Assembly: GCF_019916085.1 (NCBI RefSeq)
Contig: NZ_CP049834.1
Coordinates: 148,501 to 212,500 of the forward strand
Length of the DNA stretch: 64,000 bases
From: Aquirufa lenticrescens
Lineage (GTDB): Bacteria > Bacteroidota > Bacteroidia > Cytophagales > Spirosomataceae
Direction: 5' to 3'
Under the pieces are notes generated by a model that saw nothing but the letters and a program-made list of their open reading frames with translations, was not told the DNA's origin and made no database searches. How positions within the stretch are numbered: the stretch's first letter is position 1; each line of letters begins with the position of its first letter. The translations under genes were made by a program, and so were the position numbers. This document shows positions 1 to 8,141 of the stretch, in pieces.

Positions 1-915
1 TCGAATTCGTCCTTTAGTTTCGCAAAACCAAACTCCGTTTTTGGTGGCGTTCAAATAGGCACCATTACCTATTCTTTCCGCGGCATGCCGGGAGACATCA
101 AACAAATCATCCAATACTGTGTAGAATCAGGCGTTTCAGCAATTGAATTAATGGGAGATGCTGTGGAAGATTATGCAGGACGTCCGGCAAATCCGGTTCC
201 GATGCGTTGGACTCCAGGTCAACCCCGCCCTACCTTAACTGACGAACAAAAGGCAGCACTTGCACAATACCAAAAAGATGTGGCTGCTTGGCGCGAATCT
301 GTTTCCATGGATAAATTCAAGGAAGTGCGCAAGATGCTTGATGACGCGGGCATCTCTGTTTATGCTTACAAGCCGAATGCCTTTGGCGAGAAAAACTCGG
401 ATGCTGAGGTGGAGTCAGCCTTACGCGCAGCTAAAGTGTTAGGTGCCAAATCGGTTACCTTAGAATTACCCTCTGCTGCTCAAACACAACGTTTGGGTGC
501 TTTAGGAGAGAAACATAAGATTTACTTTGGCTACCATACCCATACACAGGTGAAAGATACCGTGTATGATGAGGCTTTGGCCCAAAACAAATACAATTCC
601 ATCAACCTTGATGCAGGTCACTACATCGCCGTGGGAGCGCCTCACACGACTGCTTCCTTGATTGCGTTTATTGAAGCGAAACACGACCGCATCTCCAGCA
701 TGCATATTAAAGACCGCACATCGAAAGAACATGGCGCTGGAAACCTAGCTTGGGGCAATGGCGACACTCCTTTGAAAGAGTTGTTGACGTTAATGAAGAA
801 AAATAAGTATAAATTCCCTGCGACTGTTGAACTAGAATATGAAGTTCCGGCAGGATCTACAGCAGTAGAAGAAGTGAAGAAATGCGTGGCGTATGCTAAG
901 AATATCTTAGCCTAA
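1..915 (+). CDS. Sugar phosphate isomerase/epimerase family protein, 5' end outside window
   Basis: The reading frame is open from the first base, so the 5' end is cut by the window; the ATG at 85 is internal, because the codons before it (...VQIGTITYSFRG) read as a normal start of a xylose isomerase-like TIM barrel. Likely metal and substrate residues lie in GYHTHT, NLDAGHY, SSMHIKDR and VELEYEV, the order expected for this family. The family isomerises or epimerises sugars or inositols; the substrate cannot be told from sequence. About 304 codons are visible. A TAT or lipoprotein signal, common in Bacteroidota members, would be outside the window. It ends in a strong shared terminator facing the GH43 gene. 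Confidence 0.85.
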   Translation, partial: SNSSFSFAKPNSVFGGVQIGTITYSFRGMPGDIKQIIQYCVESGVSAIELMGDAVEDYAGRPANPVPMRWTPGQPRPTLTDEQKAALAQYQKDVAAWRESVSMDKFKEVRKMLDDAGISVYAYKPNAFGEKNSDAEVESALRAAKVLGAKSVTLELPSAAQTQRLGALGEKHKIYFGYHTHTQVKDTVYDEALAQNKYNSINLDAGHYIAVGAPHTTASLIAFIEAKHDRISSMHIKDRTSKEHGAGNLAWGNGDTPLKELLTLMKKNKYKFPATVELEYEVPAGSTAVEEVKKCVAYAKNILA

Positions 916-927
916 TTTAGAAGTAAA

Positions 928-966
928 AGAAAGGCCGCTCACAAAAATGAGCGGCCTTTCTTTTTA
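928..966. terminator. Bidirectional intrinsic terminator
   Basis: An 11-bp stem (AAAGGCCGCTC at 930-940, GAGCGGCCTTT at 949-959) with an 8-base loop is followed by T-rich sequence on the plus strand and preceded by A-rich sequence. It lies between two convergent genes and can serve both. Confidence 0.9.
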
Positions 967-1974
967 TTTATAAGCATCTATCGTCTCAATACTACCATCT
1001 GGTCGGTATTTCAACTCAGTCACTTTGATATTTCTTAAGTGAGTCTTACCTGAGATTTCTACGTCATGGTAATATAAATACCATTTGCCATTTTGTTCTA
1101 CGATCGAGTGGTGGTTCGTCCAGCCTTTCACTGGTCTTAGGATGACACCCTGGTAGGTAAATGGACCATAAGGACTAGTTCCTGTGGCATAAGCGATGTT
1201 ATGCGTATCGCCAGTAGAATAAGAGAAATAGTATTTCCCTTGGTAGTGGTGCACGAAAGCAGCTTCGAAGAAACGGCGATCATGGTCTTCAGATAATAAT
1301 ATTTTCCCGTTTGCATCTAAAATCTGTACGTTTCGCGGAGCTTCTGCCATCTGCTTCATGTTCGCATCTAAACGAGCTACTTTGGCCATCAAAGCAGGCT
1401 GACCATTGGCTGGTTGCGACTCATCTGTAGCGCCATAAGTACCCGACTTCCAGCGTTGCAATTGACCACCCCAGATTCCACCAAAATATAGATAATAAGA
1501 TCCATCTGCATCCTTAAACACACAAGGATCAATACTGAATGAGCCTTTCATGTACTCTTTTTCTGCTTTGAATGGACCCTCTGGCTTAGAGGAAGAGGCT
1601 ACTCCTATGCGGAAAACTCCCTCCTTATCCTTTGCTGGGAAATATAAATAGTAGGATCCTTTCGATTCAGCAGCATCCGGAGCCCAAAGCATCTTGGATG
1701 CCCAAGCCACATCTTCCAATTTCAAAGCCACACCGTGGTCTACCACCGGGCTAGCTGGCGTCTTTTGAGATAACACATGGTAATCACGCATCGCAAAATG
1801 ACTTCCTAAATCATCCTCTTTTACGCCCGCATCGATGTCATGCGATGGATAAATATAGATTTGTCCTTGAAATAGATGCGCGGATGGATCTGCGGTAAAC
1901 ATGTGCGAAACTAAGGGTTTCGACTGCCCCAGCGCAGTTAAACTTAATAAGCTTAAAGCAAGTATTTTTTTCAT
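964..1974 (-). CDS. Glycoside hydrolase family 43 protein, secreted
   Basis: 336 aa with a Sec signal peptide at about residues 1-18 (MKKILALSLLSLTALGQ), so it acts in the periplasm or outside the cell. The GH43 five-bladed fold is indicated by the catalytic base Asp29 in FTADPSAH, the pKa-tuning Asp149 in FSIDPCVF, and the general acid Glu237 in RFFEAAF. GH43 enzymes remove arabinose or xylose side chains from plant polysaccharides; the exact substrate is not predictable. The length suits a single-domain GH43 without a binding module. It converges on the isomerase gene and is divergent from the oxidoreductase at 2022. Confidence 0.87.
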   Translation of the reverse strand: MKKILALSLLSLTALGQSKPLVSHMFTADPSAHLFQGQIYIYPSHDIDAGVKEDDLGSHFAMRDYHVLSQKTPASPVVDHGVALKLEDVAWASKMLWAPDAAESKGSYYLYFPAKDKEGVFRIGVASSSKPEGPFKAEKEYMKGSFSIDPCVFKDADGSYYLYFGGIWGGQLQRWKSGTYGATDESQPANGQPALMAKVARLDANMKQMAEAPRNVQILDANGKILLSEDHDRRFFEAAFVHHYQGKYYFSYSTGDTHNIAYATGTSPYGPFTYQGVILRPVKGWTNHHSIVEQNGKWYLYYHDVEISGKTHLRNIKVTELKYRPDGSIETIDAYK

Positions 1975-2021
1975 GTTAAATCGTTTATGTTTAAAGGTCT
2001 GAATTGATTATTTTTACTTCT

Positions 2022-3056
2022 ATGAAACAGATCGAAACCGCTTTACTGTCTTTTGGAATGTCTGGCCGCGTTTTTCACGCACCGTTCATCCAACTTCATC
2101 CTGGATTCAATTTACGAGGATCTTGGGAACGCTCCAAGAAAACGATTGAGAATGCCTATCCTGATTCCACCTCTTTCGATTCGATGGAAGCTGTTTTAGC
2201 AGACCCTTCGATTGAATTAGTGATTGTCAACACCCCCATCTATTCTCACTTCGAATATGCTACAGCCGCCTTAAAAGCAGGAAAGCACATTGTGGTGGAG
2301 AAAGCGTTTACTTGCAACGCAACCGAGGCAGAAATGCTCGTATCGTTAGCTAAAGAGGTGAATAGAAAGATATTTGTTTACCAAAACCGCCGCTGGGATT
2401 CCGATTTCCTAACCTTGAAAAAGGTTCACGAATCAGGTGTTTTAGGCGATATCGTAGAAGCTGAGTTTCATTTTGACCGCTACAACCCACTCATGTCCCC
2501 TAAAAGACATAAAGAAGATGCAGGTCCTGGAGCTGGAATCGTGACCGATTTAGGACCTCATTTAATCGATCAAGCTTTACACTTATTTGGAAAACCTACT
2601 CATGTATTTGCGGATTTACGCAAGACTAGACCGGGCACAGAGGTCATCGACTTGTTCGAGATTCTCTTGTATTATCCGTCCCTGCGTGTTCGCTTAAAAA
2701 GTGGCTATTACTTCAAAGAACCCATCCCTGCCTTTCAGTTACATGGTACAAAAGGTAGCTTCATCAAAACGCGCTCTGATCGCCAAGAAGTCGATTTAGA
2801 CAAAGGTCTCGTACCAATGGGCGAAAACTGGGGAGTTGATGCTCCTAGCGAAAACGGTATATTACACGTGGAAGGAAGTAGTCCTGAACGCATTCCATCT
2901 GAAAAAGGGGAGTATATGGCATTCTATGAAAATGTTTTCCAATCTTTGCGTTCCGGAGCAGCACCAGCAGTACCCGGTGAAGATGGAATCGCGAGTATGC
3001 GCGTCATTGATGCCGCCTACGAAAGTTTAGAAAAACAAGCAGTTATCAGTTACTAA
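2022..3056 (+). CDS. Gfo/Idh/MocA family oxidoreductase
   Basis: 344 aa from ATG 2022; the frame is open to a TTG at 2004, but homologues begin near MKQIETALLSFGMSG. The N-terminal Rossmann fold has a glycine turn in LLSFGMSGRVFH. HIVVEKAFTCN is the equivalent of the family EKP motif. The C-terminal half (AGPGAGIVTDLGPHLIDQAL) is the alpha/beta substrate domain with the usual D-x-G-x-H-x-x-D/H pattern. These enzymes oxidise or reduce sugars, sugar acids or inositols with NAD(P). Only one base separates its stop from the Crp/Fnr start, so the two are probably co-transcribed although their roles seem unrelated. Confidence 0.87.
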   Translation: MKQIETALLSFGMSGRVFHAPFIQLHPGFNLRGSWERSKKTIENAYPDSTSFDSMEAVLADPSIELVIVNTPIYSHFEYATAALKAGKHIVVEKAFTCNATEAEMLVSLAKEVNRKIFVYQNRRWDSDFLTLKKVHESGVLGDIVEAEFHFDRYNPLMSPKRHKEDAGPGAGIVTDLGPHLIDQALHLFGKPTHVFADLRKTRPGTEVIDLFEILLYYPSLRVRLKSGYYFKEPIPAFQLHGTKGSFIKTRSDRQEVDLDKGLVPMGENWGVDAPSENGILHVEGSSPERIPSEKGEYMAFYENVFQSLRSGAAPAVPGEDGIASMRVIDAAYESLEKQAVISY

Positions 3057-3057
3057 A

Positions 3058-3681
3058 ATGGAATTATTCAATCAGTTTGAGCCTGAATTAAGCAAAAAAA
3101 TTCAACAAGTAGGCGTAGTTCGAAAATTCAAAACGGACGACTATTTGATGAAAACAGGGCAATCCATTCGATCAGCTGTCTTGGTAACGAAAGGAATCAT
3201 CAAAGTATTCCGCGAAGACGAGGAGGGCAACGAGGTATTTATGTACAATCTGCATCCTGGAGAAGCTTGTGCCATTTCGATGACTTGCGCAGCGAGACAA
3301 TTATCGTCTCAGATTATGGCCAAAGCCCTAGTAGACACCGAAGTCATCGCCATCCCAGCCGAATTAATGGACGAATGGGGCGCTAAATACAAATCTTGGT
3401 ACCAATTCGTGCTAGAGACCTACCGATCTCGGTTCGAAGAATTACTAGATACCTTAGATCAAATTGCGTTTAGAAATCTAGATGAGCGCTTACTTTGGTA
3501 CTTAAAACAACACCAAAAAAGCTTAAAAACGAACATTTTAAAGGCTTCCTTCACTGATATCGCCCAAGAATTAAACTCCTCCCGTGAAGTCATTTCCCGA
3601 TTGATGAAAAAGTTAGCAGAGAAAGGATTCATCAAAATCAACAAAAACCAGATTGAGATTGTGGATTTAAGGGGACTGTGA
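3058..3681 (+). CDS. Crp/Fnr family transcriptional regulator, likely regulator of the sulfur island
   Basis: 207 aa. Residues about 10-115 form a cyclic-nucleotide-binding-like beta roll, followed by the long dimer helix and a C-terminal winged helix (FTDIAQELNSSREVISRLM). The recognition helix has Arg-Glu-x-x-x-Arg at the positions used by E. coli CRP (R180, E181, R185), predicting a GTGA half-site. Two cysteines, Cys71 and Cys77 in EACAISMTCAAR, sit where cAMP-binding members have the phosphate-binding loop, so a thiol or sulfane-sulfur signal is possible (inference). Four matching palindromes lie in nearby promoters, the first overlapping this gene's own stop codon. It directly follows the Gfo/Idh gene. 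Confidence 0.85.
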   Translation: MELFNQFEPELSKKIQQVGVVRKFKTDDYLMKTGQSIRSAVLVTKGIIKVFREDEEGNEVFMYNLHPGEACAISMTCAARQLSSQIMAKALVDTEVIAIPAELMDEWGAKYKSWYQFVLETYRSRFEELLDTLDQIAFRNLDERLLWYLKQHQKSLKTNILKASFTDIAQELNSSREVISRLMKKLAEKGFIKINKNQIEIVDLRGL

Positions 3682-3721
3682 TTTTCATCACGGAAAAGCT
3701 AAACTAAATAAGGGAATTTTG
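3678..3721 (+). promoter_or_regulatory. Crp-type operator and promoter of the porin gene
   Basis: Perfect palindrome GTGAT-TTTC-ATCAC at 3678-3691, centre 3684.5, overlapping the regulator's stop codon. The -7-like element GAATTTTG lies at 3714-3721; its G is 36.5 bases from the palindrome centre, matching the three other sites. Position corresponds to class II activation near -41.5. The predicted transcription start falls almost on the porin start codon at 3726. Confidence 0.72.
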
Positions 3722-3725
3722 TCCT

Positions 3726-4985
3726 ATGATGAAATTCCTTTTTACCTTATTGCTTAGCATTCCACTACTCGCTCAAAAGCCCTTTTACGCCCAATTCCGC
3801 TACTTTCACTTAGAAACGGATAACGAAAAAGTATTGCCTGATTATGGGGCTAATGCGTTAGGAGTTGAATTGGGTTACACAAAAAACGTAGGCAAGCACT
3901 TTAAAGTAGACCTTTCGGGATCCCTAAGCACCTCCTTTCTAAATTCTTCTAACCTTGCTTCGAGTCGCTATGAAATTGGTCTATTGGACCAAGCAAATAC
4001 CTCTAATTTGGATTTTTTAACACGGATTGAAAAAGCATCTCTGACTTATCAAAACAAGAAAATGAAAGTCAAACTAGGACGCCAAGTGCTAAATACCCCC
4101 TTTATTAATCCACAAGATGGCCGAATGAGGCCAAGCGCTGAGGGAGGAATTTATGCAGAATTAGGCCCTCTTAGTCTAGGCTACTTATATGAAATGGCTC
4201 CTAGAGGAACCATGGGCTGGTCACCTGTAGCAGAGTCCATTGGCTATTTTCCCGTGGGTGTTGCCATTGATGGTAAAAAATCGACCTATGCTGGACATTT
4301 AACGAGTGCTGGAATACTGATGGCAGGACTCGACCAAAAATGGAAAGGGCTAAGCTATAAATTCCATAACCTTTTCGTCGAAAATTTACTGCAAACTGCC
4401 TTGATTTCTGCAGAATTCGCCCATCCCATCCGAGGTGGAAAATGGGTAAGTGGAATTCAATTTATCAAGCAACACTCTCTCAGTGATAACCAGTACATAG
4501 AAAAAAATACCCATGCTTCTGTCATCAGTTTAAAAACTGGGCTAGAATACAAGCGCTGGAATGGAAGTTTAAACGTTACAAACATCAGTGCAGAAGGCAG
4601 ATATCTCATGCCACGCGAATGGGGAAAGGATCCTTTTTATACATTTATGCCAAGAGAAAGAAACGAGGGTTTGGGCGATGTGAAAGCCTATGTGGCTAAA
4701 TTTAGTTACGCGATTCCAAACTGGAAAATGAAAATTAATCCCAGTGTAGGCTATTTTGATCTACCATCAGTAACTAATTTTAATCTGAATAAATATGGAA
4801 TGCCTTCTTATTCGCAAGTGAATTTGGAAATCCTGATCGATGCCTCAAAAATTGCCAAAGGGCTTGATTTTCAATTTCTTCTAGCTAACAAAACGAATCA
4901 AGGGGACACGATGGAGAACTCAAAGTATATCCAAAATAAAGTGAATATGAACTCCTGGAATTTCGTCGTAAATTATCGCTTATAA
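3726..4985 (+). CDS. OprD-family outer membrane porin
   Basis: 419 aa, with a Sec signal peptide (MMKFLFTLLLSIPLLAQ) and then alternating beta strands rich in aromatic residues, ending in VNYRL as expected for a barrel. The N-terminal block FYAQFRYFHLETDNE and KVKLGRQVLNTPFINPQDGRM resemble the OprD/OprD-like Bacteroidota porins. It probably admits small anions or sulfur compounds; that substrate is inferred only from position inside the sulfur island and its Crp-type promoter. ATG 3729 is an alternative start. The predicted mRNA leader is nearly absent, unlike the other three target genes (21-26 bases from -7 to start). Confidence 0.78.
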   Translation: MMKFLFTLLLSIPLLAQKPFYAQFRYFHLETDNEKVLPDYGANALGVELGYTKNVGKHFKVDLSGSLSTSFLNSSNLASSRYEIGLLDQANTSNLDFLTRIEKASLTYQNKKMKVKLGRQVLNTPFINPQDGRMRPSAEGGIYAELGPLSLGYLYEMAPRGTMGWSPVAESIGYFPVGVAIDGKKSTYAGHLTSAGILMAGLDQKWKGLSYKFHNLFVENLLQTALISAEFAHPIRGGKWVSGIQFIKQHSLSDNQYIEKNTHASVISLKTGLEYKRWNGSLNVTNISAEGRYLMPREWGKDPFYTFMPRERNEGLGDVKAYVAKFSYAIPNWKMKINPSVGYFDLPSVTNFNLNKYGMPSYSQVNLEILIDASKIAKGLDFQFLLANKTNQGDTMENSKYIQNKVNMNSWNFVVNYRL

Positions 4986-4998
4986 ATTTTCGAACCTT

Positions 4999-5042
4999 GT
5001 GATAAAAATCACGAATAAGGTCTAGCAAAAGGTTGAAATTTG
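4999..5042 (+). promoter_or_regulatory. Crp-type operator and promoter of the TauE/CstB operon
   Basis: Perfect palindrome GTGAT-AAAA-ATCAC at 4999-5012, centre 5005.5. The -7-like element GAAATTTG lies at 5035-5042, giving the same 36.5-base spacing from centre to final G. The first gene starts 25 bases further on at 5067. Confidence 0.75.
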
Positions 5043-5066
5043 TATCAACAATAACAAAAACACAAC

Positions 5067-5888
5067 ATGGAAATTATTGGTTATTTCGCATCCTTGTTAA
5101 TCGGAGTCTCTTTGGGACTTATCGGGGGTGGCGGATCCATTTTAACAGTACCGGTGCTAGTTTACCTATTTGGGGTGAATCCTATTTTAGCAACCGCCTA
5201 TTCCTTATTTGTCGTAGGTGCAAGTTCTTTAGTAGGCGCTATTCCCAAATACAGACAAGGGTTAATTAACCTTAAAACCGCCGTCATTTTCGGAATACCT
5301 TCGATTGCTGCCGTTTATGCCACCCGCAAATTCATTGTTCCTTTAATACCATCAGAGGTATGTATGGTGGGCGATTTTGTCGTAACTAAATCCATCTTGA
5401 TGATGGTTCTGTTCGCAATCTTGATGGTTGCCGCTTCGATATCGATGATCAGAGGCAAATGTGAGCAATGTGAAAAAGAAAAATTAGGCACTTACGTAGA
5501 AGAAGCTCAAGTATTTAACTACCCAATGATCTTGTTAGAGGGAGCGATTGTAGGAACTTTAACAGGCTTAGTAGGCGCTGGTGGCGGATTTTTAATCATC
5601 CCAGCCTTAGTTATGCTCTCTAAATTATCTATGAAACAGGCGGTAGGTACTTCCCTATTAATCATTGCAGCGAAGTCCTTAATTGGTTTCACAGGTGATC
5701 TTGGTCATGCAATCATTGACTGGAACTTATTATTAACCGTGACAGGTTTAGCCATTGTCGGGATTTTCTTCGGCGATATTTTGAGTAAAAAAGTAGACGG
5801 TAACAAACTAAAAGTAGGTTTTGGCTGGTTCGTATTAGTGATGGGAATGTACATTCTAATCCAACAATTGGCCTTCCCTTTAAAATAA
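5067..5888 (+). CDS. TauE/SafE family sulfite or sulfur-compound exporter
   Basis: 273 aa, about eight membrane segments. The two halves each carry the family's glycine-rich re-entrant motif: GLIGGGGSILTVPVL near residue 18 and GLVGAGGGFLIIPAL near residue 170, an internal duplication. A hydrophilic linker with CEQCEKEK lies in the middle. Family members export sulfite, sulfoacetate or related anions. Next to a persulfide dioxygenase, removal of sulfite is the likely job, as with the staphylococcal cst operon exporter. First gene of an operon running to about 8040; 18 bases before the CstB-like gene. Confidence 0.85.
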   Translation: MEIIGYFASLLIGVSLGLIGGGGSILTVPVLVYLFGVNPILATAYSLFVVGASSLVGAIPKYRQGLINLKTAVIFGIPSIAAVYATRKFIVPLIPSEVCMVGDFVVTKSILMMVLFAILMVAASISMIRGKCEQCEKEKLGTYVEEAQVFNYPMILLEGAIVGTLTGLVGAGGGFLIIPALVMLSKLSMKQAVGTSLLIIAAKSLIGFTGDLGHAIIDWNLLLTVTGLAIVGIFFGDILSKKVDGNKLKVGFGWFVLVMGMYILIQQLAFPLK

Positions 5889-5906
5889 TCTTAACAGAAA
5901 AATAGT

Positions 5907-7325
5907 ATGAAAGTAGAACAAATTTACACGGGATGTTTAGCACAAGGTGCCTATTACATCGAAAGCAATGGCGAAGCTGCGATCATTGATCCACTTCGCG
6001 AGGTGCAGCCGTATATCGAGAAAGCGGAACGTAATGGCGCTAAAATAAAGTATGTTTTCGAAACACACTTCCACGCGGACTTCGTTTCAGGACATATTGA
6101 TTTGTCTGCCAAAACAGGTGCACCCATCGTTTACGGCCCAAATGCCGCTTGTGCTTTTGATTGCATTTCAGCGACAGATGGCCAAGAATTCAAATTAGGC
6201 AATGTAACCATCCGCGTGATCCACACCCCGGGTCATACGATGGAATCAACCTGTTTCCTCTTAATCGACGAAAACGGAAAAGAAACTAGCTTATTCTCCG
6301 GTGACACCCTATTTATTGGGGATGTGGGACGTCCTGATTTGGCACAAAAAGTAATCGCTGATCTAACACAAGACATTTTAGCAGGACATTTATATGATTC
6401 CCTTCGAAACAAAATCATGCCATTAGCGGACGATATCATCGTTTATCCTGCACACGGAGCTGGTTCTGCCTGCGGAAAAAACATGAGCAAGGAAACAACT
6501 GATACCTTAGGCAACCAAAAGAAAGTAAACTATGCTTTGAACCCTGCTTTAACGAAAGAGGAATTCAAAAAAGAAGTTTTAACAGGATTAGTTGCTCCTC
6601 CCGCTTATTTCCCTTTGAACGTATTGATGAATATCCAAGGATATGATTCTATTGACAAAGTATTAGAGCGTGGCCAACATGCCTTAAGTCCAGAAGGATT
6701 TGAAGCGGCAGCAAACGAAACAAGTGCACTCATCTTAGATACGCGTGATCCACAGACTTTTGCAGCTGGATTTGTACCTAATTCAATTAACATCGGTATC
6801 GACGGATCATTTGCTCCGTGGGTAGGTGCTATGATTCCAGATATCAAACAGGAAATCTTGTTAGTGACGGATGAGGGCCGCGAAGAAGAAGTCATCACTC
6901 GTCTTGCTCGTGTAGGTTATGATTTCACCATTGGATATTTGAAAGGTGGATTCGCATCTTGGAAAGCATCAGGCATGGAAATCGATCGCATTGAATCAAT
7001 TGATGCTGCTGAATTATTGAAGCGTGTCAATGCTGGTGAAGGAGAAATTCTGGACGTTCGCAAGAACAGCGAATACCTTTCAGAGCACGTGATTGATGTG
7101 GAAAATGCACCTTTGGACTTCATTAATGACAGTATGTTAAAAATCAACAAAGACAAAACCTACTTCGTACATTGTGCGAGTGGATACCGCTCTATGATTT
7201 TTAATTCAACCTTAAGAGCCCGCGGATTTGATAACTTAATCGATGTAAAAGGTGGATTCAAAGCCATTAAAGAATCGGAGAAATTCAAATTAACAGAATA
7301 CGTTTGTCCATCAACCCTATTGTAA
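5907..7325 (+). CDS. CstB-like persulfide dioxygenase-rhodanese fusion
   Basis: 472 aa, three domains. Residues 1-240 form an ETHE1-type metallo-beta-lactamase fold: ETHFHADFVSGH gives His54, His56 and Asp58, with His110 (HTPGHTM) and Asp133 (SGDTLF); His54, His110 and Asp133 are the predicted iron ligands. Residues about 260-355 form a rhodanese domain without the catalytic cysteine (LVTDEGREEE), and residues 365-465 an active rhodanese with Cys423 in VHCASGYRS. This active-dioxygenase, dead-rhodanese, active-rhodanese order is that of staphylococcal CstB, which converts low-molecular-weight persulfides to thiosulfate via sulfite. Cytoplasmic; no signal peptide. Confidence 0.9.
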   Translation: MKVEQIYTGCLAQGAYYIESNGEAAIIDPLREVQPYIEKAERNGAKIKYVFETHFHADFVSGHIDLSAKTGAPIVYGPNAACAFDCISATDGQEFKLGNVTIRVIHTPGHTMESTCFLLIDENGKETSLFSGDTLFIGDVGRPDLAQKVIADLTQDILAGHLYDSLRNKIMPLADDIIVYPAHGAGSACGKNMSKETTDTLGNQKKVNYALNPALTKEEFKKEVLTGLVAPPAYFPLNVLMNIQGYDSIDKVLERGQHALSPEGFEAAANETSALILDTRDPQTFAAGFVPNSINIGIDGSFAPWVGAMIPDIKQEILLVTDEGREEEVITRLARVGYDFTIGYLKGGFASWKASGMEIDRIESIDAAELLKRVNAGEGEILDVRKNSEYLSEHVIDVENAPLDFINDSMLKINKDKTYFVHCASGYRSMIFNSTLRARGFDNLIDVKGGFKAIKESEKFKLTEYVCPSTLL

Positions 7326-7327
7326 TC

Positions 7328-7600
7328 ATGGAAGAATTATTAGCTAATCCAGCGACTACGGTCGTTGATGTAAGAGAAACAGGAGAATTTGCAGGTGGAC
7401 ATTTCGATGGTGCCATTAATATTCCTTTAGGAATCATTCCATTGCGCTTAGACGAATTTAAGGCTATGTCTGGACCCATCGTGGTTTATTGCAGAAGCGG
7501 CAATCGTTCAGGTATGGCTCAAATGCTTTTAAAGCAAGCAGGATTAGCAGAGGTATATAACGGTGGAGGTTTACACGATATGTTGATTTACCAAAACTAA
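7328..7600 (+). CDS. Single-domain rhodanese-like sulfurtransferase
   Basis: 90 aa from ATG 7328, two bases after the previous stop; an upstream TTG (7304) would overlap the CstB-like gene and is less likely. The active loop is VYCRSGNRSGMAQ with the catalytic cysteine followed by the canonical CxxGxR pattern. No signal peptide, so it passes sulfane sulfur in the cytoplasm, probably between SQR product, CstB-like enzyme and acceptor thiols. Translation is likely coupled with the flanking genes, given 2-base and 1-base gaps. Confidence 0.88.
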   Translation: MEELLANPATTVVDVRETGEFAGGHFDGAINIPLGIIPLRLDEFKAMSGPIVVYCRSGNRSGMAQMLLKQAGLAEVYNGGGLHDMLIYQN

Positions 7601-7601
7601 T

Positions 7602-7844
7602 ATGCTAGCTAACCTAACACAAAATTGGGGTTTCATGCGCATTATCCGCCTACTTGTAGGTGGATATGCGCTTGTAGAGGCCCATCGTGCATCTGATATT
7701 TTAATCGGAATGATGGGAGCCGTTCTGGTTGGAATGGCCTTATTGAACGCAGGCTGCGGATCCCAAGGCTGCGGTATCCCAGCATCTCGCAACAACCATA
7801 CCACAACAGAAGAAGTAGAATATGAAGAAATTCATTCAAAATAG
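7602..7844 (+). CDS. DUF2892-like small membrane protein
   Basis: 80 aa, two predicted membrane helices (about residues 12-32 and 33-52) followed by a cytosolic or periplasmic tail with NAGCGSQGCGIPASR. The arrangement resembles the DUF2892 inner-membrane module found fused to rhodanese in YgaP; here it is a separate gene directly behind a rhodanese. The two cysteines could act with sulfane sulfur (inference). Function unproven. Its 3' end overlaps the next gene by 23 bases. Confidence 0.7.
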   Translation: MLANLTQNWGFMRIIRLLVGGYALVEAHRASDILIGMMGAVLVGMALLNAGCGSQGCGIPASRNNHTTTEEVEYEEIHSK

Positions 7845-8040
7845 ATTCTGGCAAATCCTAGGAGGAATATTCGGCGGAATAGCCGGATATTTCTATTGGA
7901 GAGATATAGGGTGTGCCAGTGGCACGTGTCCCATAACGAGTAAACCCCTGAATAGCATTGTATATTTTGCTGTTTTGGGGTATTTTGTGTTGGGAACGAT
8001 TAGTGGGTTTAGAGCACAAAGAATAAAGCATAAAGAATAA
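7822..8040 (+). CDS. DUF6132-like small membrane protein
   Basis: 72 aa with two hydrophobic segments (FWQILGGIFGGIAGYFYW and IVYFAVLGYFVLGTISGF) flanking a loop DIGCASGTCPITSKP with two cysteines. It resembles the DUF6132 family often next to rhodanese genes in Bacteroidota; no biochemical role is known to me. It overlaps the previous gene by 23 bases, which suggests coupled translation. The last residues (about QRIKHKE) and the stop are encoded by the first AAAG-type heptamers of the repeat at 8015-8126, so the natural C-terminus has been replaced or extended by repeat sequence. Confidence 0.68.
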   Translation: MKKFIQNRFWQILGGIFGGIAGYFYWRDIGCASGTCPITSKPLNSIVYFAVLGYFVLGTISGFRAQRIKHKE

Positions 8041-8126
8041 AGATGGTGAATGGTAAGTGGTGAATGGTGAATTTTTCCTCCGGACTTATTACTGTCTACT
8101 GATTACTGACTACTGATAACTAACAA
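8015..8126 (+). repeat. Composite heptamer repeat, locus 1
   Basis: Sixteen consecutive 7-base words in one unbroken register: four AAAG words (8015-8042), four GGTGAAT-type words (8043-8070, e.g. ATGGTGA), a linker ATTTTTC-CTCCGGA (8071-8084), then six TACTGA-type words (8085-8126, e.g. CTGACTA). It begins inside the coding end of the DUF6132-like gene and ends 15 bases before the YeeE-like start at 8142. Same word order as the locus at 13030. Confidence 0.9.
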
Positions 8127-8141
8127 TTAAATACCAAATAA

